In this document: positions 16,818 through 25,325 of the stretch, in pieces
Position numbering within the stretch: position 1 is the stretch's first letter
Layout of the letters: each line of letters begins with the position of its first letter
Assembly (NCBI GenBank): GCA_004556345.1
Contig: SFHQ01000029.1
Coordinates: 1-44,323 of the forward strand
From: Clostridiales bacterium
GTDB lineage: Bacteria > Bacillota > Clostridia > Oscillospirales > Oscillospiraceae
DNA: 44,323 nt
Direction: 5' to 3'
Position numbers and translations under genes: made by a program
Notes under the pieces: generated by a model
Databases searched by the model: none
What the model was told of the DNA's origin: nothing
What the model saw: the letters and a program-made list of their open reading frames with translations, nothing else

Positions 16818-18908
16818 TTAGCTGCGCTTAAACTGATGCTCCAGCTGCTGCCGGGTCATGGTAACGGCCACCGGCCGCCCGTGGGGGCAATACTTCACCC
16901 GCCCGGCCATGACCTCCCGGACCACCACCAGCAGCTCCTCCCGCGTGTTCTTCTGCCCGCCTTTGATGGCTGCTTTGCAGGCCATGGTGTGCAGCACCGC
17001 GTCCCGCGCCGCCTGGGGGTCGGCTCCGGCCCCCTTCAGCAGCTCTCCCGCCAGCTCGCACAAGGCGGCTTCCACTTGGCCGGGCTCCAAATAGTCGGGG
17101 ATCTCCCGCACCACAAAGGCCCCGCCGCCAAACTCCTCGCAGGCAAAGCCAAACTGCGCCAGCAGGTCCAGGTTGTCCAGCAGCGCCACCCCCTCCTCCG
17201 GGGGCGGGGTAAAGACCACGGGGGCCAGCAAGGTCTGTGCCATGGGTTGGTAGCCCGCGGCCTTCATGCGGTCGAAGTTCATCCGCTCGTGGGCGGCGTG
17301 TTTGTCGATGAGGTGGACCGTGTCCCCCTGCTCCACGATGAGGTAGGTTTGCAGGATTTCTCCGGCCAGCCGCCAAGGCGCTTCCTCGGCGGCCACTTCC
17401 TTCGCCGGGGCTGGCGGGACCGGCACCGTTTCCGGTGCCTGGGGTTGGGCAGGCGGCTGCAATAGGGTCAGCTGGGGAGCGCTCTCCGCCCGGTTTTCCT
17501 CCACGGGCCGTGGACGGGGAATGTCAACGGCTGAGGGGGCCGGAGCGAAGTTTTCAACATTTTCCACCGATTTATCCACATTTGCAGGAAAAGCTGTGGA
17601 TTTTTCTTCGTTTCCTGTGGAGAAACCGGGGAAAACTCTGGTTCCCCCTGGGCTTGCTTTCGCGGGTGCTTTGGGGGGCACCGGGGGCATTTCCCGTGCC
17701 AGGGGCCGCAGAAGCGCGGCGGCAGCAGGGTCCCGCAGGGTCTGTCCCTCCCGGAACTGCTGGGCGCTCATCCGCTGGAATCCACCCCCGGCGGACGGGT
17801 TCGCCGTCGATGCAGCAGGAGGTGTTTTAGCAGACATTTGCACCGATTCCGTCTTTTTTTGTTCCGGGAAGACGAGGTCGGGGTGCCGTTTTTCCCCGTT
17901 CAGCGCGGCCAGGACGGTGTAGTACACCCCGTCAAAGACCTTGCGCTCATACAAAAACTTGACCTCGGTCTTTGCCGGGTGGACGTTTACGTCCACGGCG
18001 TTGGCCTTGAGCTGAAGCTGCAGCGCACAGCCGGGGAACTTCCCCACCATCTTCTGGTTCTCATAGGCCCGCTCTAAGGCGGCCATGAGCAGCTTCGACT
18101 TCACCTGCCGCCCGTTCACAAAGAAGAACTGCTGGTTCCGGCTCCCCCGGCAGCAGGCAGGCAGGGACACAAAGCCCGTTACGGTCACGTCCTCTGCGCC
18201 CCCCTGCACCGGCACAAAGCCCAGGGCCATGTCCCGGCCCAAGACCGCATAGAGGGCCGACTGCAAGTTCCCATCCCCCGGCGTCAGGAGATCGTGTTTC
18301 CCGTCCCGGAGAAACTTGATGGACACCTCCGGGTGAGACAGCGCCAGCTTCTGCACCAAGGCAAACACCGCCGCGCCCTCCGCGGCGTCCCGCTTCATAA
18401 ATTTCAGCCGAGCGGGGGTGTTGTAGAAGAGGTCCCGGACCACCATCGTCGTCCCCAGGGGGCAACCGGCCGGTTCCTCCTCCACGATCTCTCCCCCCTC
18501 CAGGGTCAGCGAGTTTCCCAGCGTTTCCTCCGCCGTTCGGGTGATCAGCTCCACCCGCGACACGGAAGCGATCGCCGCCAAGGCCTCCCCTCGGAACCCC
18601 AACGTCCCGATGGCGTCCAGATCCTGGGCGGTGTGGAGCTTGCTGGTGGCGTGGCGCAGGAAGGCCGTGCGGCACTGCCCGGCGGGGATGCCGCTGCCGT
18701 TGTCCGTGACCCGGATGAGCGCCATGCCGCCCCGCTGGATCTCAATGGTCACTGCCGACGCCCCGGCGTCGATGGCGTTCTCCACCAGCTCCTTCACCAC
18801 CGAGGCCGGCCGCTCCACCACCTCCCCGGCGGCGATCAGGTCGGCCACATGGGCGTCCAACACTTGGATCGGGGCGTGTTCGGTTTTGGTCTGTTCGTTC
18901 CTTGGCAT
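16818..18908 (-). CDS. mutL: DNA mismatch repair protein MutL
   Basis: A 696-residue MutL. The N-terminal GHKL ATPase has NAIDAGA, DNGSGI and GFRGEALA, and a long variable linker spans roughly residues 345-495. The C-terminal endonuclease domain holds DKHAAHERMNFD near 533 and CPHGRP at 674-679. These are the metal-dependent nicking motifs of MutL proteins from bacteria lacking MutH. The usual glutamine of DQHA is lysine here, and the last acidic position of the motif is D rather than E. It lies 24 bp after mutS and is probably translated from the same mRNA. Confidence 0.97.
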   Translation of the reverse strand: MPRNEQTKTEHAPIQVLDAHVADLIAAGEVVERPASVVKELVENAIDAGASAVTIEIQRGGMALIRVTDNGSGIPAGQCRTAFLRHATSKLHTAQDLDAIGTLGFRGEALAAIASVSRVELITRTAEETLGNSLTLEGGEIVEEEPAGCPLGTTMVVRDLFYNTPARLKFMKRDAAEGAAVFALVQKLALSHPEVSIKFLRDGKHDLLTPGDGNLQSALYAVLGRDMALGFVPVQGGAEDVTVTGFVSLPACCRGSRNQQFFFVNGRQVKSKLLMAALERAYENQKMVGKFPGCALQLQLKANAVDVNVHPAKTEVKFLYERKVFDGVYYTVLAALNGEKRHPDLVFPEQKKTESVQMSAKTPPAASTANPSAGGGFQRMSAQQFREGQTLRDPAAAALLRPLAREMPPVPPKAPAKASPGGTRVFPGFSTGNEEKSTAFPANVDKSVENVENFAPAPSAVDIPRPRPVEENRAESAPQLTLLQPPAQPQAPETVPVPPAPAKEVAAEEAPWRLAGEILQTYLIVEQGDTVHLIDKHAAHERMNFDRMKAAGYQPMAQTLLAPVVFTPPPEEGVALLDNLDLLAQFGFACEEFGGGAFVVREIPDYLEPGQVEAALCELAGELLKGAGADPQAARDAVLHTMACKAAIKGGQKNTREELLVVVREVMAGRVKYCPHGRPVAVTMTRQQLEHQFKRS

Positions 18909-18932
18909 GGTGTGTTCCCTTATCTGGTCAAA

Positions 18933-21521
18933 TTATAGCTTTGCTTTCAGTTCATACAATAGGTTCATTGCTTGCAGGGGGGTGAGGCTTTCCAGCTGCG
19001 TATTCCGCAGCGTTGCCAGCACCTCTTCCTCCCCCAGGGCGGTGAGAGAGACTTGCGGTTCCTCCCTGGCGGAGGTCTGCTTGGTGGTCTTGTCCTGGCG
19101 CTCCAGTTCGGCCAGAATCTCCCGCGCCCGCCGAATGACTTTGGGCGGCAGGCCCGCCAGATTGGCGACCTCGATGCCGTAGCTCTGGTCTGCCCCGCCG
19201 GGGATGATCTTCCGCAGGAAGAGGATTTCGTCTTTTTTCTTCCGGGCGGCGATGTTGAAGTTTTTGACCCCCGGAAGCTCCCCTTCTAAGACGGTCAGCT
19301 CATGGTAGTGGGTGGCGAAGAGCGTCTTCGCCCCCAGGCGTTTCGGGTCGGCGCACCACTCCAACACGGCGCGGGCAATGGACATGCCGTCGTAGGTGGA
19401 GGTCCCTCGGCCGATCTCATCCAAAATAAGCAGGCTCCGAGATGTGGCGTGCTTGAGCAGCTCGGCCACCTCGGTCATCTCGACCATGAACGTAGACTGT
19501 CCCCCGGCCAGGTCGTCCGAGGCCCCGATGCGGGTGAAGATGCGGTCCACCACGCCGATCCGCGCCGCGCGGGCGGGCACGAAAGAACCCATCTGGGCCA
19601 TGAGGACCATGAGGGCGACCTGACGCATATACGTCGATTTGCCCGCCATGTTTGGCCCGGTGAGGATGGCGGCGAGATGCTCCTTGTTGTCCATGTAGGT
19701 GTCGTTGGGGACAAAGAGAACGTCCTGGCGCATTTTTTCCACGACCGGGTGCCGTCCTTCGGTAATTTCCAGGCGATCGGAGTTGTCCACCGTGGGCATA
19801 CAGTAGTTGTTCTCTGCCGCCACTGTGGCGAAGGAGACCAACACGTCCACCTGGGCCACCGCCCCGGCGATCTCCTGGATGCGGGGGGACTGGGCCGCCA
19901 CCTGGTCCCGGATGTCGCAGAAGAGCTGGTATTCCAGGGCAACGATCCGGTCCTGGGCGGAGAGGATGGTGTGCTCCATGTCCTTGAGTTCCTGGGTAAT
20001 ATAGCGCTCGCAGTTGGTCAGGGTCTGCTTGCGGATGTAGGTCTCCGGCACCTGGTCATAGTAGGACTTCGAGACCTCGATGTAATACCCAAAGACTTTG
20101 TTGAAGCCGACCTTCAGCGATTTGATGCCGGTCTTCTCTTTCTCCGCCGCCTCCAGCTTGGCGATGACGCCCTTGGTGTCGGTGAGGATCTCCCGCAGCT
20201 GGTCCACGTCCTCGTGGTACCCGGCCCGGATGATGCCCCCCTCCCGTACGGAGAAGGGCGGCTCGTCGAGGATGCCTCTGGCGATGAGGTCTGTCAGGTC
20301 TGGCAGCCCCGTGAGCTGCTCCCGCAGGCGGGCCAGGAGCACGGGGGACTTGTCCGGCAGATAGTTTTGCAGCTCCGGCAGGCGGCGCAGCCCGGCAGCC
20401 AGCGCCACGAGGTCCCGTGCCCCGGCGGTGCCGTAGACGATGCGGGAGATGAGCCGCTCCAGGTCCGTGATCTCCCGCAGAACTTGCGTCAGCTCTTCCC
20501 GTTCCACGGAATGGTCCACCAGCCAGCCCACGGCGTCCAGCCGCCGGGAGATGGCCACGGGGTCGAGCAGGGGCCGCTCCAGCCAGCTGCGGAGCTGCCG
20601 CCCGCCCATGGCGGTCTTGGTCTTGTCCAGCACCCAGAGGAGGGAGCCTTTCTTCTCCTTGCCTCGGAGCGTCTCGGTCAGCTCCAGGTTGCGCCGGGCC
20701 ACGGGGTCCAGCTCTAAAAACCGGCCGGCGGAATAGTACCGGACGGTGTGGAGGTAGGACAGGTCCGTTTTCTGCGTCTCATAGAGATAGGAGAGCAGCC
20801 CCCCGGCTGCCTGGATGGCGGGCCGGGCGTCGCCGGGTACCTGGTCCAGCCCCACGGTAAACTGCTGCGTCACCCGCGCCTGGGCCGCGGCCAGGTCGAA
20901 CCGGGCCTCGGAGGCGTGCTCCACCCGGCAGGACAGTTTGGCGGATAAATAGTCCAAAAGGCCCTCTTCACAGGCTCCCGGAGAGAGAATGATCTCGCGG
21001 GGGCTGAAGCGGGCCAGCTCATTGATCGCGTGTTCCTGCCAACCGGCGGGGTCAAACTGGGTGAGGAAGACCTCTCCCGTGGAGATGTCTCCCAGGCACA
21101 GCCCCGCCCCCTGGGGGCCGCTGTATAGGGCCGCCAGGAAGTTGTTTTTGCCTTCCTCCAGCATGTTCTCCTCGATGAGGGTGCCGGGGGTGACGACCCG
21201 GATGACCTCCCGGTCCACCAGGCCTTTGGCCTGGGCGGGGTCCTCGGTCTGCTCACAGATGGCGACCTTGTACCCCTTGGCGATGAGCCGGGAGATATAG
21301 GCCTCGGAGGAGTGATACGGCACGCCGCACATGGGCGTGCGCTGCTCCGGCGGCTTGTTCCGGTCCCTGGTGGTCAGGGTGAGATTCAGCTCGGCGGCGG
21401 CGGTCTTCGCGTCGTCGTCGAACATCTCGTAAAAGTCCCCCAGGCGGAAAAAGAGCAGGCAGTCGGGGTGCTGGCTCTTGATCTCTAAATACTGCTTTTT
21501 CATGGGGGTCAGTTCAGCCAT
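18933..21521 (-). CDS. mutS: DNA mismatch repair protein MutS
   Basis: An 862-residue MutS1. The N-terminal mismatch-reading motif (LFFRLGDFYEMFDDD) contains the phenylalanine/glutamate pair that contacts the mispair. The C-terminal ABC-type ATPase has Walker A GPNMAGKST near residue 625, followed by DEIGRGTSTYDG. The length is typical. The start follows AGAGGT. It is separated from the upstream miaB by a 200-bp inverted-repeat element and leads directly into mutL. Confidence 0.97.
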   Translation of the reverse strand: MAELTPMKKQYLEIKSQHPDCLLFFRLGDFYEMFDDDAKTAAAELNLTLTTRDRNKPPEQRTPMCGVPYHSSEAYISRLIAKGYKVAICEQTEDPAQAKGLVDREVIRVVTPGTLIEENMLEEGKNNFLAALYSGPQGAGLCLGDISTGEVFLTQFDPAGWQEHAINELARFSPREIILSPGACEEGLLDYLSAKLSCRVEHASEARFDLAAAQARVTQQFTVGLDQVPGDARPAIQAAGGLLSYLYETQKTDLSYLHTVRYYSAGRFLELDPVARRNLELTETLRGKEKKGSLLWVLDKTKTAMGGRQLRSWLERPLLDPVAISRRLDAVGWLVDHSVEREELTQVLREITDLERLISRIVYGTAGARDLVALAAGLRRLPELQNYLPDKSPVLLARLREQLTGLPDLTDLIARGILDEPPFSVREGGIIRAGYHEDVDQLREILTDTKGVIAKLEAAEKEKTGIKSLKVGFNKVFGYYIEVSKSYYDQVPETYIRKQTLTNCERYITQELKDMEHTILSAQDRIVALEYQLFCDIRDQVAAQSPRIQEIAGAVAQVDVLVSFATVAAENNYCMPTVDNSDRLEITEGRHPVVEKMRQDVLFVPNDTYMDNKEHLAAILTGPNMAGKSTYMRQVALMVLMAQMGSFVPARAARIGVVDRIFTRIGASDDLAGGQSTFMVEMTEVAELLKHATSRSLLILDEIGRGTSTYDGMSIARAVLEWCADPKRLGAKTLFATHYHELTVLEGELPGVKNFNIAARKKKDEILFLRKIIPGGADQSYGIEVANLAGLPPKVIRRAREILAELERQDKTTKQTSAREEPQVSLTALGEEEVLATLRNTQLESLTPLQAMNLLYELKAKL

Positions 21522-21578
21522 GGGGATACCTCTTTTATAGAAATCGTAATATTATTGTAATAACGTAATGTCTTACAG

Positions 21579-21784
21579 AAAAGCCTTCCCCGAGGGGGGA
21601 AGGTGGCTGCGAAGCAGACGGATGAGGGCCACCTACCGCGATTGAGCCGTAGTGTACTAAGGTAAAACGTGGAGAAGCAAACCTTTGCCCTTCTGCCTTT
21701 TTACCGATCAGCCTTCTATCTGCAACGTGGCCCTCATCCGACCCGGCTTCGCCGGCCCACCTTCCCCCTCGGGGAAGGCTTTTT
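21579..21784. repeat. MITE-like inverted-repeat element between miaB and mutS
   Basis: Left arm 21579-21632 and right arm 21727-21784 are near-perfect reverse complements over more than 45 bp. Each starts with AAAAGCCTTCCCCGAGGGGG, and each has a small internal hairpin at its centre (CTGC-GAA-GCAG and CCGGC-GAA-GCCGG). The core of about 95 bp encodes nothing. The right end overlaps the miaB stop codon. As RNA it would form a very long stem that could end or process the miaB-mutS transcript. A multi-copy non-autonomous element is likely. Confidence 0.8.
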
Positions 21785-23153
21785 ATGCCAGCTCGCCGAA
21801 CAGCGCCCAGGTGGAGGCCCCGGTGATCTTGGCCTGCTGCCAGGTGCCGATGCAGCTGGGGTCGGCTTTGAGGTGGATGAGCCGCCCGCCGTCGGTCCGG
21901 GCGGTGAGCAGGCCGTCCTTGCCGATGTAGGCCTGGTGCTTTTCCCCGGAAATTTCATTCTGCCGCCGGAGCAGGCGCTGGAAATTGGCGCTCTTCTGTT
22001 CCTTCGGCATGGGGTCCGGCAGCTTGGCGGCGGGGGTCCCCCGGCGGGGGGAGAAGATAAAGGTAAACAGCGCATCGTAGCGCACGGCTTCGATGAGGCT
22101 CAGCGTCTCCTCAAATTCCTCCTGGGTTTCCCCAGGAAATCCCACGATGACGTCCGAGGTCAGCACGATGTTGGGGATGCGCTGGCGCAGCTGCGCGATA
22201 AGCTCTAAATAATGTTCTCTGGTATAGCCCCGGTTCATGGCCTTGAGCACCCGGCTGCTGCCCGACTGGAACGGCAGGTGCAGCACCGGCGCGACCTTTT
22301 CGCAGGCGGCCATGGCGTCGAACAGCCGGGGGCCGGCGTCCTTGGGGTGGCTGGTCATAAACCGGATGAGGAACTCGCCGGGAATGGCGTTGACCTGCTC
22401 CAGCAGCCACGCGAAATCCACGCCCAGGTCCAGGTCTTTTCCGTAGGAGTTGACGTTCTGGCCCAGAAGTGTGATGTCTTTGTACCCGGCGTCCACCAGG
22501 GATCTCACTTCGTCCAGGATCTCCTGCGGCTGGCGGCTCCGCTCCCGCCCCCGGACGTAGGGGACGATGCAGTAGGTGCAGAAGTTGTTGCACCCGTACA
22601 TGATGGACACCCAGCCCTTGAGCCGGTTCTGGCGCACCGTCGGGATGCCCTCGGCCACGGTGCCGATCTCGTCCCCGGCGGCAAAGACGCGCTTGCCCTC
22701 GGTCATCTTTTTCAGCAGCAGTTCGGGGAACTGCCACAGCAGCTGCGGGCCAAAGACCAGGTCCACATAGGGAAAGGACTTTTTCAGCCGCTCCACCACG
22801 TGCTCCTGCCGGGCCATGCACCCGCAGACGCAGATGATCTGCCCCGGATGCCGCCGCTTCGTGTGGGACAGGGCGCCCACATTGCCAAAGACCCGCTGCT
22901 CCGCGTGTTCCCGCACGGCGCAGGTGTTCAGCAGGACCAGGTCGGCCCCCTCTTCCGTGTCAGAAAAGGCGTACCCCATCCGGGCCAGATAGCCCCGCAG
23001 ACGCTCGGAGTCGGCTTCGTTCTGCTGGCAGCCGTAGGTGTCCACAAAGGCCAGCTTCTGGCCGGGGCGGTCCTCCAGCAGGGTATGGATCTGGTCGCAA
23101 AGGGCCAGCTGGCGGTCGATCTCCGCCGGCGGGATGGTCACAGTCTGTCTCAA
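21783..23153 (-). CDS. miaB: tRNA-2-methylthio-N6-dimethylallyladenosine synthase MiaB
   Basis: A 456-residue radical SAM methylthiotransferase, acting on the i6A37 product of MiaA. The order is an N-terminal UPF0004 domain with its own cluster cysteines (DTYGCQQNEADSE, then LNTCAVRE, and a later VCGCMA), the radical SAM core with CNNFCTYC near residue 190 and RGRERSR, and a C-terminal TRAM domain. The start is a TTG at 23153 with GGAGG eight bases before it. It heads the miaB-mutS-mutL-miaA-hfq run from a clear promoter. Confidence 0.96.
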   Translation of the reverse strand: MRQTVTIPPAEIDRQLALCDQIHTLLEDRPGQKLAFVDTYGCQQNEADSERLRGYLARMGYAFSDTEEGADLVLLNTCAVREHAEQRVFGNVGALSHTKRRHPGQIICVCGCMARQEHVVERLKKSFPYVDLVFGPQLLWQFPELLLKKMTEGKRVFAAGDEIGTVAEGIPTVRQNRLKGWVSIMYGCNNFCTYCIVPYVRGRERSRQPQEILDEVRSLVDAGYKDITLLGQNVNSYGKDLDLGVDFAWLLEQVNAIPGEFLIRFMTSHPKDAGPRLFDAMAACEKVAPVLHLPFQSGSSRVLKAMNRGYTREHYLELIAQLRQRIPNIVLTSDVIVGFPGETQEEFEETLSLIEAVRYDALFTFIFSPRRGTPAAKLPDPMPKEQKSANFQRLLRRQNEISGEKHQAYIGKDGLLTARTDGGRLIHLKADPSCIGTWQQAKITGASTWALFGELA

Positions 23154-23210
23154 AGTCGATTCCTCCGGGTCTCTGCGTGGCAGGATTTGTAGATAACAAT
23201 ACAGCTTGCA

Positions 23211-23239
23211 AGTATAGCACAGACCGTCAACATTTTCAA
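23211..23239 (-). promoter_or_regulatory. Promoter of the miaB-mutS run
   Basis: On the minus strand TTGAAA (23239-23234) and TATACT (23216-23211) are separated by 17 bp. The miaB start codon lies about 50 nt downstream of the predicted start. Confidence 0.7.
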
Positions 23240-23272
23240 GGCTTGGCAGGGAATTTTGATGAGTTTCCTTGT

Positions 23273-23581
23273 TTATTCCAAGCCGAAGATATGGTAGATG
23301 TAATTCTTTCTGGCATCGGCCAGATGATAGATGAAAACGGTGTTGTTTTCAATTTTATAGATACAGACGTACTGACCGGTAAACAGAGCGCGAAAACCGT
23401 ATTTCCCCAGTAGAGTGTCATATTTTAAGACACCCATTTCAGGGAAATCTGCCAGCCGTTCAATGGCACGAAGTATTTTATTCGCAAACTTTTGTGCATA
23501 GGGGCTTCCTACGTTTGTTCGATAATAATAAAGGAGTTCGCGCAGCTCATTGCGCGCTTCACTGAGCCATTCAATCTTCAC
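23273..23581 (-). CDS. RelE/ParE-superfamily toxin
   Basis: A 102-residue RelE/ParE-fold toxin. The pattern is the WLSEARNELRELLYYY helical start, a mid-protein EMGVLKYDTLLGKYGFRALF segment and C-terminal strands VCIYKIENNTVFIYHLADARKNY. RelE-like members cut mRNA at the ribosome and ParE-like members poison gyrase; sequence alone does not decide which. I chose GTG at 23581 because GGAGG lies 9 nt before it, inside the antitoxin gene; an ATG at 23599 is the alternative. It overlaps the antitoxin stop by 11 bp, so the pair is translationally coupled. Confidence 0.82.
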   Translation of the reverse strand: MKIEWLSEARNELRELLYYYRTNVGSPYAQKFANKILRAIERLADFPEMGVLKYDTLLGKYGFRALFTGQYVCIYKIENNTVFIYHLADARKNYIYHIFGLE

Positions 23582-23837
23582 GAAGAAGTTCCTCCACATC
23601 AGCCCGAATCTCTTCGGCAGAGTATGTTTTGGAACCGGCTAAGCGATTTTGTTCCCGCCGGAGCAGTTCGGCCAGCAGCGACAGCTCGGCTTCCCGCTTT
23701 TCCCAAAGATCAATGGGGAGAAATACCATTTCGCCTTCGCCATTTCTGGTCAGATAAATCGGCTCCTGCTTTTCTTTTGATAATCTGACCATGCCGTCGT
23801 AGTCATTACGCAAGGACGTTGCAGAACGGATCATCAT
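23571..23837 (-). CDS. Phd/YefM-family antitoxin
   Basis: An 88-residue antitoxin with the Phd/YefM N-terminal DNA-binding fold: MIRSATSLRNDYDGMV, then KEKQEPIYLTRNGEGEMVFL, the typical region where the tested residue stretch forms a beta sheet. The C-terminal half (ELLRREQNRL through DVEELLRED) is the charged toxin-binding tail. The start follows CGGAGGTG. It precedes and overlaps the RelE-type toxin and should repress its own promoter. Confidence 0.85.
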   Translation of the reverse strand: MMIRSATSLRNDYDGMVRLSKEKQEPIYLTRNGEGEMVFLPIDLWEKREAELSLLAELLRREQNRLAGSKTYSAEEIRADVEELLRED

Positions 23838-23871
23838 AGCACGACACCTCCGAGTACTTTATTCTACCTGA

Positions 23872-23900
23872 ATTATATCGGAATTATTCCCTGTGGTCAA
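23872..23900 (-). promoter_or_regulatory. Promoter of the type II TA operon
   Basis: On the minus strand TTGACC (23900-23895) and a perfect TATAAT (23877-23872) are separated by 17 bp. The -10 region overlaps the short palindrome GAATTATTCC/GGAATAATTC, a plausible antitoxin operator. Confidence 0.8.
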
Positions 23901-24057
23901 GGAGACTTCTGTGTAAAGCAGTCAATGAAACGAGAGAGTGCTTGAAGACCGCCTGAGCCTGGGGCTGAAGCTCTATCCGCTTTCCTTTTCCTGCGGCGGG
24001 TCCTTTTGTCGTGAGACGTCCCGGACGAAAACCCGATGACAGACCCGCACTCCCCTC
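23901..24057. other. Intergenic stretch between two divergent promoters
   Basis: No gene is recognised. GCGGGTC (23996-24002) pairs with GACCCGC (24042-24048) around an inner CGTC/GACG hairpin, so a folded RNA or a binding site is possible. Nothing else is visible. Confidence 0.3.
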
Positions 24058-24086
24058 TTGCAACCTACCCCCGGTTGTGATATGAT
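24058..24086 (+). promoter_or_regulatory. Promoter of the DEAD-box helicase gene
   Basis: TTGCAA (24058-24063) and TATGAT (24081-24086) are separated by 17 bp. The leader contains the stem CCTTTGC/GCAAAGG (24124-24144) just before the ribosome site, which could mask it. Confidence 0.7.
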
Positions 24087-24157
24087 GGAATCTAATCATA
24101 AAGTATTTTAAGTAGGACCCGCTGGCCTTTGCTCAGTGGGCAAAGGAACGTAGTTTT

Positions 24158-25300
24158 ATGGAAATCAATGGCATTGAGGTCGAGCTTGACCTCCGATACA
24201 GCGAAATGAATCTTTCCCAGGGCATTTTGAAGGCCCTGGACCAAAAAGGCTTCACCATGGCCACCCCCGTCCAGGCCGGGGCCATCCCCTGCTTTAAGGA
24301 CTGGAAGGACGTGATTGCCAAGGCCCCCACCGGCTCCGGCAAGACGTTTGCCTTTGGCATCCCCATGGTGGAGCACACCGACCCGGAGGGGACGGACGTG
24401 ACCGGCCTGGTCCTGGCCCCCACGCGGGAGCTGGCGATGCAGATCCAGGATGAGCTGCGCCAGCTGTGCGCCTATCTGCCCGGCATCCGGGTGGCTTGTT
24501 TGTACGGCGGCCAGCCCATCGACCGGCAGATCAACGTCCTGAAAAAACGCCCCCAGATCGTCGTGGCCACCCCCGGCCGGCTCATGGACCACATGAAGCG
24601 CCGCACCGTCCGCCTGCAAAAGGTCGAGACCGTCGTGCTGGACGAGGCCGACCGGATGCTGGACATGGGCTTTATCAAAGACGTGACCCATATTCTCAAG
24701 CAGATCCCCCACCGGAAGAACCTGGGCATGTTCTCCGCGACCATCTCCCGCGAGGTCATGGACATCTCCTGGGTCTACCAGCGGGACCCGGTGGAGATCG
24801 TCGTCCGCCCCGTGCAGGAGAACCAGCCCAAGATCAGCCAGTTCCGCATCAAAGTGGACATGGGCGGCAAGGTCGACCTGCTGGCCCACATCCTGGAAAA
24901 GGAGCATCTGGAGCGCGTCATCGTCTTCTGCAACACGAAGAACACGACCGACCGCATCACGGGCCTGCTCCAGATGAAGGGCATCGCCGCCCAGTGCATC
25001 CACGGCGACCTGGGCCAGAAGGTCCGGGAAAAGGTCTTGTCCGACTTCCGCGCCGGCAGCCTGCGGGTGCTGGTGGCGACAGACGTGGCCGCCCGCGGCC
25101 TGGACATCGACGATGTGGACGGCGTCATCAATTATGATATTCCCGAAGAAGGGGAATACTACGTCCACCGCATCGGCCGGACCGGCCGCGCCAAGCACCA
25201 GGGGAAGGCCTATAACCTCATCTCCTCTGTGACCGACGACGTGCGCCTGGACGGCATCATCCGCAACAACCGCTACGATGTAAAGACCATCACTCTTTGA
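24158..25300 (+). CDS. DEAD-box ATP-dependent RNA helicase
   Basis: A 380-residue minimal DEAD-box helicase with Q motif (MATPVQAGAIP), motif I APTGSGKT, Ia PTRELAMQ, II DEAD, III SAT, and C-terminal motifs ARGLDIDDV and HRIGRTGR. It has only the two RecA-like domains and no basic C-terminal extension, so it is shorter than CshA or DeaD. Such proteins unwind RNA duplexes in ribosome assembly or mRNA decay. The ATG at 24158 follows AAAGGA, part of which lies in a predicted leader stem. DUF2156 and GNAT genes follow on the same strand. Confidence 0.95.
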   Translation: MEINGIEVELDLRYSEMNLSQGILKALDQKGFTMATPVQAGAIPCFKDWKDVIAKAPTGSGKTFAFGIPMVEHTDPEGTDVTGLVLAPTRELAMQIQDELRQLCAYLPGIRVACLYGGQPIDRQINVLKKRPQIVVATPGRLMDHMKRRTVRLQKVETVVLDEADRMLDMGFIKDVTHILKQIPHRKNLGMFSATISREVMDISWVYQRDPVEIVVRPVQENQPKISQFRIKVDMGGKVDLLAHILEKEHLERVIVFCNTKNTTDRITGLLQMKGIAAQCIHGDLGQKVREKVLSDFRAGSLRVLVATDVAARGLDIDDVDGVINYDIPEEGEYYVHRIGRTGRAKHQGKAYNLISSVTDDVRLDGIIRNNRYDVKTITL

Positions 25301-25325
25301 CCTGACTATATTAAATAACGCGCCT

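Noticed and set aside
23884..24099. 71-codon open frame between the TA pair and the helicase
   Set aside because: It overlaps both promoters, has no ribosome site and no similarity to a known family.
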